Assembly: GCA_028282905.1 (NCBI GenBank)
Contig: JANQGW010000220.1
Span: 16,013-80,012 of the forward strand
From: Sedimentisphaerales bacterium
GTDB lineage: Bacteria; Planctomycetota; Phycisphaerae; Sedimentisphaerales; Anaerohalosphaeraceae
Direction: 5' to 3'
DNA length: 64,000 bases
Of the stretch, positions 18,447 to 28,945 are shown one piece after another; position 1 is the first letter of the stretch; every line of letters starts with the position of its first letter. Position numbers and translations under genes: made by a program. Below the pieces are notes generated by a model, which was not told the origin of the DNA, ran no database searches, and saw only the letters and a program-made list of their open reading frames with translations.

Positions 18447-18560
18447 GATCTTTCTCCTATGAATGAAGTTCATCTTTCTTTTTTGAAACAACTCTCATAG
18501 GTATAGTCGCAGGCCGAATAACCGCATTTCACTGTTTTTGTGAAAAATCCCAGAAATGTA

Positions 18561-18592
18561 AGAAAAATACCCTACGGAATCTATAGGGTATT
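18561..18592 (-). terminator. Intrinsic terminator upstream of the kinase operon
   Basis: AATACCCTA and TAGGGTATT form a perfect nine-base stem with a nine-base loop, and on the minus strand TTTTTCT follows. It lies about 170 bases after the CotH stop and separates that transcript from the kinase operon. It also leaves only about 115 bases for the operon promoter. Confidence 0.75.
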
Positions 18593-18762
18593 CATTGAAA
18601 ATGCTTGTCAGAAACCGGTAAACTCACGCAAATTTCCAGACTCTCAGGCTAAAATCGGCACACCTAAACCACAGATACACCTGTAACCACTTACCCCAAA
18701 AGGCCTTGTAGAAGCCTTTAAAATGCAATGACTAAACAGTAATTGATAATAATTATGAACAA

Positions 18763-21700
18763 TTAGCCTCCTGGTGTTGGGCTCGCAGCGTTCCAGTTTG
18801 AATAGTCTCGGCCGTAGGTGTTTTTGTTTTGTCTTTGGAGGCTATCTCCGTTGCCGTCCGGCGTGGTTGGCCAGGGCGATTCGTCGTCGTAGTCGATTTT
18901 TTCAATTGGAATCCAATACCGGTTTTGGCCGTATTCCTGATCGCCGGGGATTTGCAGTTCGATTTCTTCACCGCCGTTGTCAAGTTTGCCGTCGTAAGGG
19001 CCAAAGACCGTACAGGGAGCAGAACTGTACATCGCCGGTTTCTTTGCAACGAGGATATAGGTGTTGACCGGGATTGTTGTGTTCGCCGGGAATTCAAAGC
19101 CGGTTCCTTCCAGCCGCCATGGGAGGATTTCCGTGACAAAAGTGCCCGGCGAAGTTTCTGTGGTCACCTCAGACATCAGTGTGACCGGTGAGCCGGAGCG
19201 GTTATACAGTTCGACAAATTCATAATCGGTGCCGGTTGCCGGGTTGTAGTGAATCTCGGTGATCACAATGTCCGGAATCGCCGGGCCGCTGTTGATGGCA
19301 CCTTGTGTTTGTGAAATCTGCCGCACAAAATCATAGCCACCGGACAGTTCGGCTTTTTCATAGCGTCCGAAGGTCACACCGGTCTCCGAGGCATCGAATT
19401 TCTGCTGAGTCTGGTAGTAACCGGTCACCTGGTCGTTTTGACCGGAATAGAGATAGACGGTTTCGCCGGCTTCACTGAGACCGAACGGGATGTTGCAGCC
19501 GGGAGCTGTTGGATTACCGAAAGTCTGGTCTTCAACGAAGACATAATAGTCCCCCGCTTCAATGACCGTGCCGTCAGGAATCCGGTATTTCATGATATTC
19601 GCATCACTCGAATCATTGTCGGTCAAAAACCAGCCGCCGATATTGATGTCCTGTGCGGTGGTGTTGTATAACTCAAGCCAGTCAGGGGCGGAACTGTGCG
19701 AATGGGCCAGCAGCTCATTGATAACAATGCTGCCGGCAGGCAGAACCGTTTCCGCGGCCGTACCGGGCGTACCGCCGGCATACAAACTCGACCGCCAGCC
19801 GGCCTTGGTGTCCCACAGATTTGGATCAGTCGCCGCGGCATCAACTATCGACAGCGAAAAACCCATCCCGTCAGTCAGTTCGTACCAACCGTCTTTATAA
19901 GAAAAGCTCTGAATGGTCGAACCGGTTAAGTCTTCGAGTTTGATCGATTCGCCTGAATTACTCAGATTTCCGGTATAGTTGCCAGCTGCGATAAGAACAC
20001 CCGTTTCATTATACCGCTCGGCAAATGCCTCGACATTTTTACAAATAACAAGGTGTTGCCCCGGCTGAAGCTCTTGGCCAGCCGCCTGCGTTGTCACCAC
20101 CGCCTGTAAATGACAGCCCCATACAACATCACTGCTGCTGTCGGACTGCTGATGGACTTCAACCGCCAGCACGTTATCACCATGGAGCAAATTATCCGAC
20201 GGAATCACAAAAGGCCCTTCGACCACCGCATCCCCGACAACCCGGCTGGATAGAGAGCTGTGTGTCTGCCCTTCAGAAACGCCAAGGCGGAAAACCTCTT
20301 GGCCGTTTAAATAGAGCACCGCCCCATCATCCAGTATCGTTGTCAACTTCAGCTCAACAGACGCATAGTCAGACGGATCGGATGGAAAACTAAAATGCGT
20401 TCGGAAATAAAACGTCCTCGGCCCAAGCGTCAGGAGCGTATTCTTCGGCTCCGGCAAACCGGAAGGTTCAACATACAAAAGCCCCGACCCTGACGGCCAG
20501 CCTGCATCATTGTAGCCTGCCTGTCGCCAACTGGCACCCAAATCCGTATCAGTCTGATCATATTTCCACACATCCGTATAGCCCAGCAAGTCCAGTGTTT
20601 CTGAATGAGATGCAAGCGGGAAAGAATAGCTGACTCCATCAGTGAATCGAACTCCACCAAGTGCCAACGGCTCAGTCCCAACATTTGTCAGTTCAATATA
20701 CTCAAAATCGTCATCCTCAAAGGCAGTCACGCCGTCCGGACTCGAAGGATGATACATCATTTCACTGATTCGCAGATACCGCTGCTGGTCGCTGGGGTTT
20801 TCGGCATAAGAAAACGTATCAATAATGCTATCATCAGCCGCCAAAAGATTGATGGTCTCTCCCCAGTTGGACAGATGGCCGTCGTAACCGCCAACAACGA
20901 AGAGACTCTCGCCGCCGGTCGGGCTTTCATTCCGCCTGAGGAAGGCTTTAACATTAGGACAGACATACAGACTGTTATTCGCCGCAATGACCGTCCCCGG
21001 CTTGAAGGTAAACTCCACGCCGCCGGACAATTTCCAGCCGGAAATATCAACGGCGTAACTGTTGGGATTTTCAAGCTCAATGTATTCGCAATCCTGCGGA
21101 CTGATCGCCGGATCGCTGATAATATCCACATCAGGATTGACTTGGTAATCGCCAAAGACGATCGCCGGATTGCCAACCTGTGCTTCCGGCAGCAGACCTG
21201 TCCCCGACGGGCCATGCGTGACAAAAAGCATATTTCGCTTGGGAATCAGATAATTGTTGATCAGCATATCCATTTCCGCTTGGAAATAACGAAAACCGCC
21301 GAAGACAACGCCCCATTTGTCCTTATCGGCGTCCACTTCTGTACCGATTGCTGCAACGATTTCATTAATATAAGCTTCGATCTTTCGTTCGGCAGCCGGT
21401 GTGGCCGGTGACTGCAACTGTTCGTCCAAAACCGTTCGAAGCCGCCGCAGATACATCTGCCGCAGTGTCGCATCGGCCAAAACCGCTTCATCAAGCCGAT
21501 GCCATGCACCATAGGCACTGGGATGTTCCTGCTCGCCGTAAAGCGGATGCGACATGCCGCTGTGTGTGCCGCTGAGGTTTTCATTTTGCCACCGCAGATA
21601 ACCCCAGCCCAAATCCTGATCCCAAGGCAGGATATACCACTGCCCTGTGCCTTCGGTGTCACGATACATATAATAATTTTTCTCAAACCGATCCCAGCAC

Positions 21701-23961
21701 TGATTGATGATATTGCCGCACATCACATTAATCACTTCGGGGATATTGATGTTATCAAACAAAAATTGAGTCCGATTGGCCGGCGTTAATATTCCGTCCA
21801 CCAGGGTCTGAAGATCCGAATTGTCTTCCCACTTCCGTGTTTTCTTTTCAACGCCGTCCAGCGCGTCCGGATTGACGCCCGGCGACCAGGCGGGTCGATC
21901 TATTGAATTTGTCAGGTAATTGAATATCTTATAAAGCGCCCCATTAACAGGCAGGCCATTTCGTTTCAGATACTGTTTATCGACCTGCTCAACAAAATTG
22001 ACCACACTGTGGAACTGGCCGTTCTGATAACACAACCACATATCCGATGTCGAATAGGGACTGCCGCTGTCCCGAAAAACATTCATGGACAATTGATTTC
22101 GAATAAATCCTTTATCAACACTCAAAGCATTGACATTGATCTCATCGAGTTTGTCCATCTCCGGCGAATAATAAAAGCGGTTTTCCTGGTGGAATTCAAA
22201 TTTCAGACTCTGCTTGGGAAACTTTGATTTCACCGATGAAGCGCCGCGGATGCGGGTCGGAACATTATCATAAAAGCGTCCCTTGTAAAACACCGACGAA
22301 CCGGTGTATTCCTTGGTGAAACCAGCGGGGTTATAGGTATACCAGGCCGGGTCTTCGACAAACCACCAGAACAACTCCATTTGCGTATCAACTGTATTGC
22401 CGTCAATGACAGTGCCCCGGTACTGCTCGGAAAACTGCGGCGATTTATAAAGCGGCAATCTCGACGTATTCGCCTGCGTATCAGACGCGGTAATATAATA
22501 GCGAACCATTTCCCGGCTGGAAGATGCTGACGCGGGAATCACCGCGGTGAAAATATTGTCATTTGCCGTCACATCACTGCCGGTTCCGTCATCGGTCATC
22601 AAAACAGTTGTTTCCGGGCCGTACATCACCCGGTAATGCAGGCTGACGCTGGACAGATTGACCGCAGCAGCGGTTTCCGTAACAGTCGCCGTAACCACCA
22701 GATCATCCGTATCAGTCGGCGTCTGCGGGGTATGCGAAACATGACTGATCACCGGACCAATTTCGGTTTCAGCAATTCCATTCTCAACTCCGGGAGTCGA
22801 AGCAGTGAAATATCCCTGCATGGACTCTTTATTCGGCGACAACCGGGTCGTTTGCAGTTCAAAATCCACATAAAAATCACTGTCTTCGGCGGTAATATTC
22901 ATCGCCTGAACAGCAAAAAAATTGGTGCCAGATTGCAAAAGGCTGACATAATCCGACAGATTAATCTGCTCGGTCACCGCCGCGTCATGCGTCGCAGTGG
23001 CCGTACTGTTATAAGCGAGCGGGATCGGAGCGTTTCTGGAAGCGACTTCATGGCCATTCAGATAGGCCGTAAAACCATCATCATAGTTGATTTTCAGAAT
23101 CAATCGCATGATATCTTCGGGCGACGAAATATTAAAAATCCGGCAGATGCGTAGTGAAGCATTGACATTCAGCATCTCAGAAGAAACATCCGTTCCCAAA
23201 TCAAAACTAAGCGGCAGATTCCCCGCCCGCCAAGGTGACTGGCTATGTCCCAACATCGTCCAGAGCAAATCTTCCGGGTCAGCGGCTGTAGGAACTTTGT
23301 AGTATGCCAGTCCGCCGAACTCCAGCACAGTGTCAGTCTGCTGGGAAAGTCCGTAACTGATATCCCGGTATTGACGCGGATAATCATCGAATTCCTGAAC
23401 GACCGTCCCGCCGTCATCCATGGTGAGTGCCAGGTACTCCCCGTCTGGATCGAGTACAAAATTGGTATGAAGCTGCCCGGCCGGGTCATCACGATCTTTA
23501 TCGGAGGCAAACACGACAAGAAACTGACCGGCATCAAGCGTCATTTCGGGAAATGGCCATTTTGTCGGTTTATCCTTGTTATCCGTCAACGTCCATCCCG
23601 TCAGGTCAACGGCGTATGACAATGGATTATAGATTTCAATCCAATCCGAAGATTGGCCATCCTCATCCAGCAGCAAAGAGTCATTGGAAGCACAAAATTC
23701 CGTGATAATCGGCGTCGGCGTATCCATCATCCAGCGTTCCGCAATGACAATCAAATCCGCGAAGTTGACGCCTCCAAGACCATCCATATCCGCACAATCT
23801 TTCCGCCCCGTACAGCCGGAAGGCTCGAGCCACTGATCTGCGAAAACCATGAGATCCGACAAGTCAACTTTTAAATCACGATTCAGATCACCGTCAAAAA
23901 AGTTTCCATAACTGCCCGCTGCGCATATTAACAGGATTGTGATAAGTCCCAGTTGTTTCAC
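18763..23961 (-). CDS. Giant secreted CotH kinase-like protein with lamin-tail domains and N-terminal dockerin-like repeat
   Basis: About 1732 residues. The GTG start follows GGGGGATACT; the track TTG start is eight codons earlier. A signal peptide is followed by two EF-hand-like dockerin repeats (GDLNRDLKVDLSDLMVFADQW and a second with GVNFADLIVIAERW). Then come a lamin-tail domain (SDWIEIYNPLSYAVDLTGW), a CotH region in the middle (TRIRGASSVKSKFPKQSLKF, ILPWDQDLGWG) and several more lamin-tail domains to the C-terminus. CotH is an atypical protein kinase fold that phosphorylates secreted proteins in Bacillus spores; the DQD segment suggests that metal binding is kept. It is the last gene of the polysaccharide locus. 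Its target is unknown. Confidence 0.85.
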   Translation of the reverse strand: MKQLGLITILLICAAGSYGNFFDGDLNRDLKVDLSDLMVFADQWLEPSGCTGRKDCADMDGLGGVNFADLIVIAERWMMDTPTPIITEFCASNDSLLLDEDGQSSDWIEIYNPLSYAVDLTGWTLTDNKDKPTKWPFPEMTLDAGQFLVVFASDKDRDDPAGQLHTNFVLDPDGEYLALTMDDGGTVVQEFDDYPRQYRDISYGLSQQTDTVLEFGGLAYYKVPTAADPEDLLWTMLGHSQSPWRAGNLPLSFDLGTDVSSEMLNVNASLRICRIFNISSPEDIMRLILKINYDDGFTAYLNGHEVASRNAPIPLAYNSTATATHDAAVTEQINLSDYVSLLQSGTNFFAVQAMNITAEDSDFYVDFELQTTRLSPNKESMQGYFTASTPGVENGIAETEIGPVISHVSHTPQTPTDTDDLVVTATVTETAAAVNLSSVSLHYRVMYGPETTVLMTDDGTGSDVTANDNIFTAVIPASASSSREMVRYYITASDTQANTSRLPLYKSPQFSEQYRGTVIDGNTVDTQMELFWWFVEDPAWYTYNPAGFTKEYTGSSVFYKGRFYDNVPTRIRGASSVKSKFPKQSLKFEFHQENRFYYSPEMDKLDEINVNALSVDKGFIRNQLSMNVFRDSGSPYSTSDMWLCYQNGQFHSVVNFVEQVDKQYLKRNGLPVNGALYKIFNYLTNSIDRPAWSPGVNPDALDGVEKKTRKWEDNSDLQTLVDGILTPANRTQFLFDNINIPEVINVMCGNIINQCWDRFEKNYYMYRDTEGTGQWYILPWDQDLGWGYLRWQNENLSGTHSGMSHPLYGEQEHPSAYGAWHRLDEAVLADATLRQMYLRRLRTVLDEQLQSPATPAAERKIEAYINEIVAAIGTEVDADKDKWGVVFGGFRYFQAEMDMLINNYLIPKRNMLFVTHGPSGTGLLPEAQVGNPAIVFGDYQVNPDVDIISDPAISPQDCEYIELENPNSYAVDISGWKLSGGVEFTFKPGTVIAANNSLYVCPNVKAFLRRNESPTGGESLFVVGGYDGHLSNWGETINLLAADDSIIDTFSYAENPSDQQRYLRISEMMYHPSSPDGVTAFEDDDFEYIELTNVGTEPLALGGVRFTDGVSYSFPLASHSETLDLLGYTDVWKYDQTDTDLGASWRQAGYNDAGWPSGSGLLYVEPSGLPEPKNTLLTLGPRTFYFRTHFSFPSDPSDYASVELKLTTILDDGAVLYLNGQEVFRLGVSEGQTHSSLSSRVVGDAVVEGPFVIPSDNLLHGDNVLAVEVHQQSDSSSDVVWGCHLQAVVTTQAAGQELQPGQHLVICKNVEAFAERYNETGVLIAAGNYTGNLSNSGESIKLEDLTGSTIQSFSYKDGWYELTDGMGFSLSIVDAAATDPNLWDTKAGWRSSLYAGGTPGTAAETVLPAGSIVINELLAHSHSSAPDWLELYNTTAQDINIGGWFLTDNDSSDANIMKYRIPDGTVIEAGDYYVFVEDQTFGNPTAPGCNIPFGLSEAGETVYLYSGQNDQVTGYYQTQQKFDASETGVTFGRYEKAELSGGYDFVRQISQTQGAINSGPAIPDIVITEIHYNPATGTDYEFVELYNRSGSPVTLMSEVTTETSPGTFVTEILPWRLEGTGFEFPANTTIPVNTYILVAKKPAMYSSAPCTVFGPYDGKLDNGGEEIELQIPGDQEYGQNRYWIPIEKIDYDDESPWPTTPDGNGDSLQRQNKNTYGRDYSNWNAASPTPGG

Positions 23962-24061
23962 AGTATCCCCCAAAACTATTTTCAATCAATTATCCAAGCA
24001 AGTTCACTTTTTTTGATACATTTAATCGCATTTCAACCAGCCTTTTTCAACTCTAAAATAC

Positions 24062-26557
24062 TCACTCCGTTTCGATATCGACCGAAAGAATGCCGACGCA
24101 GGTATTATCGTGACGCGGCTTCATCACGATACGGATTTTATCCGTCTTGAGCGTTTGGGCCGGATGGACCGTATTGTAATCATCTGCCAGCGTGCTGTAT
24201 TCATCGGTATTATAAATGGCAACCTCTTTCCAGCCGACAGTCGTCAGTGCTTCCAGATGCCACGAACCCGGCAACTGAACGCCGCCGTTGTCGTTATACC
24301 AGTACACGCCGACATTGCGAATCTGCTTGACTTTTCCAAGACCGATTTCGACCCACTGGGACTTACCCTTCTGCGGCCAACTGGTCCAGCGAGGAATTGA
24401 GGTATCAGCAGAAGATTTCGGCGATTGATCCATACGCACCGCATCGGTTGTATCGCCATCAAAGGTATGCGAAGCTGTAACGGAAGTAAATTTCATATTT
24501 GATGGATCACGCGGATCCGGTTTGGCTAACTCTTCTTTCGTACCGATCCAGGTCATCATTGAACTGCGATCCCGGTTACTCCAGGCAAAATACGGTATCA
24601 ATTTCAATGTCGAATCCGAATATTTGCGTCCGGACAACTCTTTAGCTGGAATTGCTACTTGTGTTAAGCCCGTCAGAGCACCAGAATCGATCATTTGGGC
24701 TTCTGCGCCGGCTTGTGCCGCTGTCGGGTTCACATAAAAACGCTGAACCGCCCCGCCGTTATCGATGCCTTCAGCACAATACACCAGCGGGCCGCGGGAA
24801 AATGCCACACGGTCGTGGTTGGCCTCGACCTGCTCAATACAGGTATTGACTTTCACCGGCATCGGCAGATGCAGGCTGACGGTATCGCCGCGTTTCCATT
24901 GGCGTTCAATGACGGTAAATCCCTTTTCCACTGTCGGTTCGACGGTTTTTCCGTTCACCTTCAGTGTCCAGCCGAATGACGGCTGTGAATACGCATAGAG
25001 CTTGCCCGGCACAAGTTGATCAGAAGCCCAAGTGGGAATCCGAAGATACAGCTTAAACCGCTTCGTCTTTGCCGGATTAATATTAAAACCAATTTCACCG
25101 GAGTAGGGATAGTCGGTGGTCTGCTTAACATCAATCTTGGTACCACCCAAGTCAATCGAAGTCTGGCTGCCGCCATAAAGCGTACAGTAAATCTGTGAGC
25201 CGTCCGTAGCGTACATATAACCCGATACCTGCGGAATCAGGCGCGCAATATTGGACGGGCAGCAGGCGGTGCCGAACCACCCTGAACGGGGCCGATGATT
25301 ATAGTCAGCCTCCAGCGGATTAGGATAAAAAAAGCTCCTGCCGTCGAGGCCTACGCCGGAGAGACAATTGTTCAGCAAGGCGATTTCCGCGACATCGACG
25401 TATTTCGCATCATGGTATTTCAGGAACATTCGCATATTGAAAAACACATTGCCGACCGCCGCACAGGTTTCCAGATAGGTGTGCTTATTGGGCAGTTCAT
25501 AGCTGGGACCGAAACCTTCGATACCATGAACAGCACCCAGACCGCCGGTAATGTGCATTTTGGTATCGACGATATTGTGCCAGATGGAGTCCAGTGCCCT
25601 GGTGAAATCAGTTGTGCCCATTAAACTGTCGATTTCGGCCATCGCGGCATATTGATAGGTCGCACGAACCGCGTGCCCGACAGCCTCGGTCTGCTCGGCA
25701 GCGGGTGCGTGCTGCTGAGCATAGGTCGGCGAGTTGGTGCCGCGACCATCAGGGATAAATGATACGCCGCGAATATCTAAAAATCGCTTGGCCATATCCC
25801 GATAGAGTGCTTTACCGGTATAGTTATAAAGTTTCATCAGGCCTAATTCGATTTCCTGATGACCCGGTGCCTGATTGACGGGCTTGCCGTCATTGTAGTC
25901 AGAGTCGCCTTCAAAAAAGACTTTGTTCACATGGCGAGCGTGTTTTTCAGCGACATCAAGCAGCTTCGTCTTGCCGGTTGCCTGTGCGTAGGCCACCGCG
26001 GCTTCATACAGATGGCCCATGTTATATAACTCATGGCTGTGGATAACATAACTGTACGGCCGCGTTCCCATTTCATTGACTCTCGGATTTCCGCAGATAT
26101 GTGAGATATACAGATAGCCGTCATCTTTCTGTGCTCGTGCAATGACATCAATAATCCGATCCATCAGCGATTCAATTCCCGGATTCGGCTCGGACTGAAT
26201 CATCAGTGCGCCGCCTTCCATAACCTTATAAAGATCGGAAGTATTGAACCGATGCGAGGCCGGCTTGGGACCGCCGTTATTTTCGAGATACTCGGCACAC
26301 ATACGAAGCCGTTTCTGGGCCACTTCCGTCTGCTTAAATGCATGGGGCAGCGTTTCATTGACCAGCAGCTTAATCCGCGGCCGCCAGATCGTATCATCCA
26401 TTGTCACCTGATGGAACGGAACCATCTTCACGGTTCTGGATTGTTCAGCCGCCGCAATGGTGTGTGCCGAGAGCAACAAAACCGTCAGCATAAAAAGATT
26501 TTTTACGGTCAGATTACAATTAAACACAACGCAATCCTTTCTGTAACAAAATTCCAT
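24062..26557 (-). CDS. GH127 family beta-L-arabinofuranosidase with C-terminal discoidin-like module
   Basis: Exported glycoside hydrolase of about 831 residues. GH127 enzymes release beta-L-arabinofuranose with a zinc-bound Cys nucleophile. The metal set is visible: YLETCAAVG (Glu363, Cys365) and TACCPSN (Cys432, Cys433), at the spacing known from HypBA1. The family (alpha/alpha)6 barrel is followed by a beta region and a C-terminal domain with SHTFDGDTTDAVRM, QWVEIGLGKVKQIRNVGVYW and similar strands, like CBM32/F5-8 type C modules. Start is the Met after AAGGTGAG; the signal helix (LFMLTVLLLSAHTIAAAE) lies unusually far from it. A second GH127 gene lies upstream, so the two may act on different linkages. 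Confidence 0.9.
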   Translation of the reverse strand: MEFCYRKDCVVFNCNLTVKNLFMLTVLLLSAHTIAAAEQSRTVKMVPFHQVTMDDTIWRPRIKLLVNETLPHAFKQTEVAQKRLRMCAEYLENNGGPKPASHRFNTSDLYKVMEGGALMIQSEPNPGIESLMDRIIDVIARAQKDDGYLYISHICGNPRVNEMGTRPYSYVIHSHELYNMGHLYEAAVAYAQATGKTKLLDVAEKHARHVNKVFFEGDSDYNDGKPVNQAPGHQEIELGLMKLYNYTGKALYRDMAKRFLDIRGVSFIPDGRGTNSPTYAQQHAPAAEQTEAVGHAVRATYQYAAMAEIDSLMGTTDFTRALDSIWHNIVDTKMHITGGLGAVHGIEGFGPSYELPNKHTYLETCAAVGNVFFNMRMFLKYHDAKYVDVAEIALLNNCLSGVGLDGRSFFYPNPLEADYNHRPRSGWFGTACCPSNIARLIPQVSGYMYATDGSQIYCTLYGGSQTSIDLGGTKIDVKQTTDYPYSGEIGFNINPAKTKRFKLYLRIPTWASDQLVPGKLYAYSQPSFGWTLKVNGKTVEPTVEKGFTVIERQWKRGDTVSLHLPMPVKVNTCIEQVEANHDRVAFSRGPLVYCAEGIDNGGAVQRFYVNPTAAQAGAEAQMIDSGALTGLTQVAIPAKELSGRKYSDSTLKLIPYFAWSNRDRSSMMTWIGTKEELAKPDPRDPSNMKFTSVTASHTFDGDTTDAVRMDQSPKSSADTSIPRWTSWPQKGKSQWVEIGLGKVKQIRNVGVYWYNDNGGVQLPGSWHLEALTTVGWKEVAIYNTDEYSTLADDYNTVHPAQTLKTDKIRIVMKPRHDNTCVGILSVDIETE

Positions 26558-26929
26558 AAAACTCACCTTAGTACTATTGTCTAAAAGCAACAAAAGACGA
26601 TATACAAGGATTAGATTTCCAAATCCCTATGAATAGAAACCACCCTGCATAGTACTATGAGAATTATTCTGGATTCTGGACGGTATTTTTTCCACCAAAC
26701 GCTGACTATCCCAGAAAATAAAACATACAACGTGTCATCCAGACTTATTTTGCCATGAATAATTAGACATAAGTTGTTTCGATAAAGAACGTTATAGTGA
26801 ATATCACAATGCCGTTTTCTTTCCTACAGCAATATTACTTACAGATCTTGAATTATAATTCAGATCAAAAGTTGAAACACAGTTATCTGATGGCTCAATC
26901 TCAAATAAACCTCTCCTAAATATTCAATG
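26558..26929. other. Intergenic region between the two GH127 genes
   Basis: 372 AT-rich bases with no gene. It is the leader of the downstream GH127 gene. It contains a perfect palindrome (26648-26659) and a second copy of the TAGTACTA core (26569-26576), 79 bases apart. No terminator hairpin with a T-run was seen. Confidence 0.5.
26569..26659 (-). promoter_or_regulatory. Paired TAGTACTA palindromic sites upstream of GH127
   Basis: CATAGTACTATG is a perfect 12-base palindrome at 26648-26659, and the eight-base core TAGTACTA recurs at 26569-26576 just before the ribosome site of the GH127 gene. Two copies of one palindrome in a leader suggest operators for a dimeric regulator. I did not find the core upstream of other genes in the window, so this is tentative. 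Confidence 0.35.
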
Positions 26930-28888
26930 TCAATCGTTTACCACAGGAAGCATCGCCACCCAGCGGCTGTCATCACCTCGATTGGCACGGGTGTACCAGG
27001 GAACCAGCGGCAAATCTTTCGGCTTGCCGTCAACCTGCCCGGGGACATGGAGAACATGAACGCCTCCCAGTAAATCACTTCGCCATTCAGCTCTAACTTT
27101 GGTTGAACCACCCTGCGGCTTAAGCGATACTTTCGCCTGCTCAACCGGGAAATCCACATCCGGCTTTTCAAGACAATAAACCAGCGGACCCCGGGCAAAT
27201 GCGACCAGACCTTCCTGAGCCTTGATTCGCGGATCGGGCACGATCATCCGAACGGGCATCGGCAATGTCAGCTTAACAGTATCGCCTGTTTTCCACTGCT
27301 GATCGGCCACATAATAGTCGCCGCCCTTAGCAATCGAGGCCTTACTGCCGCCGGCAACAACTTCGGCATTACTGCACCAGCCTGGAATCCGCAAACGCAG
27401 TTTGAAGTGAGCCGGCTTGTCACCTTCATAACGAATCAGCACATTCCCATCGTGCGGATAGTCCGTCTCAACCGCCAGTTTAACCTGACGGCCGTCGGCC
27501 AGTGTGTGATTAACCGTCGCCGAGGTATAAAGATTCATAAACAACCCATCATCATCCGACGAGAAAATGTACTCGGGCATCCCCCCGAAGAAACGCCATC
27601 CGTTCGGCATACAGCAGGCCGTCGTATGGATTTTCGGCAGCCGGCATCGTCCCGTCATCGGCTTATAATCATGGTCACTCATCCCTGAAAGGTCACCGGT
27701 CACATTGATCGGGTTATAATAAAAATTCGCCATGTTATCCAGCGCGAACCCGCCCAGGTACTGGTTGTAAAGTGCCTTTTCGATCACATCAAAGCATTCG
27801 CTGCGGCCGGTAATCCCGTGCATCCGCCAACTGAACATAATCATCGACACGCACGCACAGGTCTCGGCCATATGCTTGCGTTTACTATAAGCGCCGGGCA
27901 CCAGCTGCAGCGTAAACGCCTTTTTATTGAAATGCTCGCCGCGAGGACCGATGGCGCCGGTCAAATACATGCGAGAATCCACAATTTCCCGCCACAACTC
28001 GGGCAGATGGTCAATCATGTCCTGTCGGCCGTTTTCAAGATAAACCCCGGCCATACCCGCCAGCAGATACCCCATCCGCACGGCATGATCGCCGCAGCCG
28101 GCGCGAGTATCGGCAATGGTCGGCCCAATCTTGCTCAGCTTTTGCGCAAGAGTGGCGGCAAAATCAATATATTCCTCGCTGCCGACTTCACGCCCGAGAC
28201 GCAGGAACCCCAACTCATATTCCGGATGCTCGCAGGTTCCGTCATAATAACTGTTGCCCTTTTTGTACTCGGCAATCAAATAATCCGCCCAAAGACAAGC
28301 GGCATCCAGCATTTCCGGACTTCTGGTCGCACGGTGATGAGCCACCGCCGCCTCAAAGAAATGTCCCGCAATATAAAGATCATGCTTGACACCCCGGTCG
28401 AAACGCTTTTTAGGCGGCACCTGGGTATTGATATAGCCGTCGGGCTTCTGGCACATGAGGATGTAACCGGTAATTCGATCGATTTCGGCACGAACCCTGG
28501 AATCTTTTGTCCGGGCATAGACATAACAGGCACCTTCGAGCCATTTATAGAGATCGGAATCGGCCGCCAGACGATTGCAGACCTTCGGCGGTTCTTTACC
28601 GTTAGCTCTCGCCTCAAAACCTGCCGAAATCGGGCTTTTCGCTCCCGCCAGAACGCTGTCCAAGTTCTGGTCGATCCGATTTCCCAAAAATCCGGAAATT
28701 TGCACATCATTCATAGGCACCGGTCGGCATTTTGCCCGCTCAGCAGGCCACCGAACAACCATATTTTGATGAGGTTCCGCACCGGCCGCTTCCGATACCA
28801 AAAGCGTCCCCAGAATCACCGCTAAAATCACCTGCATTGCAGCTCGATACAGTTTCACATTTCCGACACAAAATCCCATCCGTTTCAT
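26930..28888 (-). CDS. GH127 family beta-L-arabinofuranosidase, second copy
   Basis: Exported glycoside hydrolase of 652 residues, close to the single-module size of HypBA1. The zinc and nucleophile residues are present in AETCACVS (Glu342, Cys344) and TTACCMPNGW (Cys425, Cys426). A signal helix (QVILAVILGTLLVSEAAGAE) precedes the catalytic barrel. It has no extra C-terminal lectin-like module, unlike its neighbour, and the two are only distantly similar, so they are ancient paralogues rather than a fresh duplication. The ATG after AAGGGATTTGGAA is preferred to the track TTG. It lies 57 bases downstream of the barrel hydrolase gene on the same strand and should be co-expressed. Confidence 0.9.
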   Translation of the reverse strand: MKRMGFCVGNVKLYRAAMQVILAVILGTLLVSEAAGAEPHQNMVVRWPAERAKCRPVPMNDVQISGFLGNRIDQNLDSVLAGAKSPISAGFEARANGKEPPKVCNRLAADSDLYKWLEGACYVYARTKDSRVRAEIDRITGYILMCQKPDGYINTQVPPKKRFDRGVKHDLYIAGHFFEAAVAHHRATRSPEMLDAACLWADYLIAEYKKGNSYYDGTCEHPEYELGFLRLGREVGSEEYIDFAATLAQKLSKIGPTIADTRAGCGDHAVRMGYLLAGMAGVYLENGRQDMIDHLPELWREIVDSRMYLTGAIGPRGEHFNKKAFTLQLVPGAYSKRKHMAETCACVSMIMFSWRMHGITGRSECFDVIEKALYNQYLGGFALDNMANFYYNPINVTGDLSGMSDHDYKPMTGRCRLPKIHTTACCMPNGWRFFGGMPEYIFSSDDDGLFMNLYTSATVNHTLADGRQVKLAVETDYPHDGNVLIRYEGDKPAHFKLRLRIPGWCSNAEVVAGGSKASIAKGGDYYVADQQWKTGDTVKLTLPMPVRMIVPDPRIKAQEGLVAFARGPLVYCLEKPDVDFPVEQAKVSLKPQGGSTKVRAEWRSDLLGGVHVLHVPGQVDGKPKDLPLVPWYTRANRGDDSRWVAMLPVVND

Positions 28889-28945
28889 TTCCAAATCCCT
28901 TATCTTTTCTTATTTCTAATTTTGTCCATCATATGAACATTTACA

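Noticed and set aside
27818-28825. 335-residue plus ORF opposite the second GH127
   Set aside because: Antisense to a gene with intact catalytic motifs.
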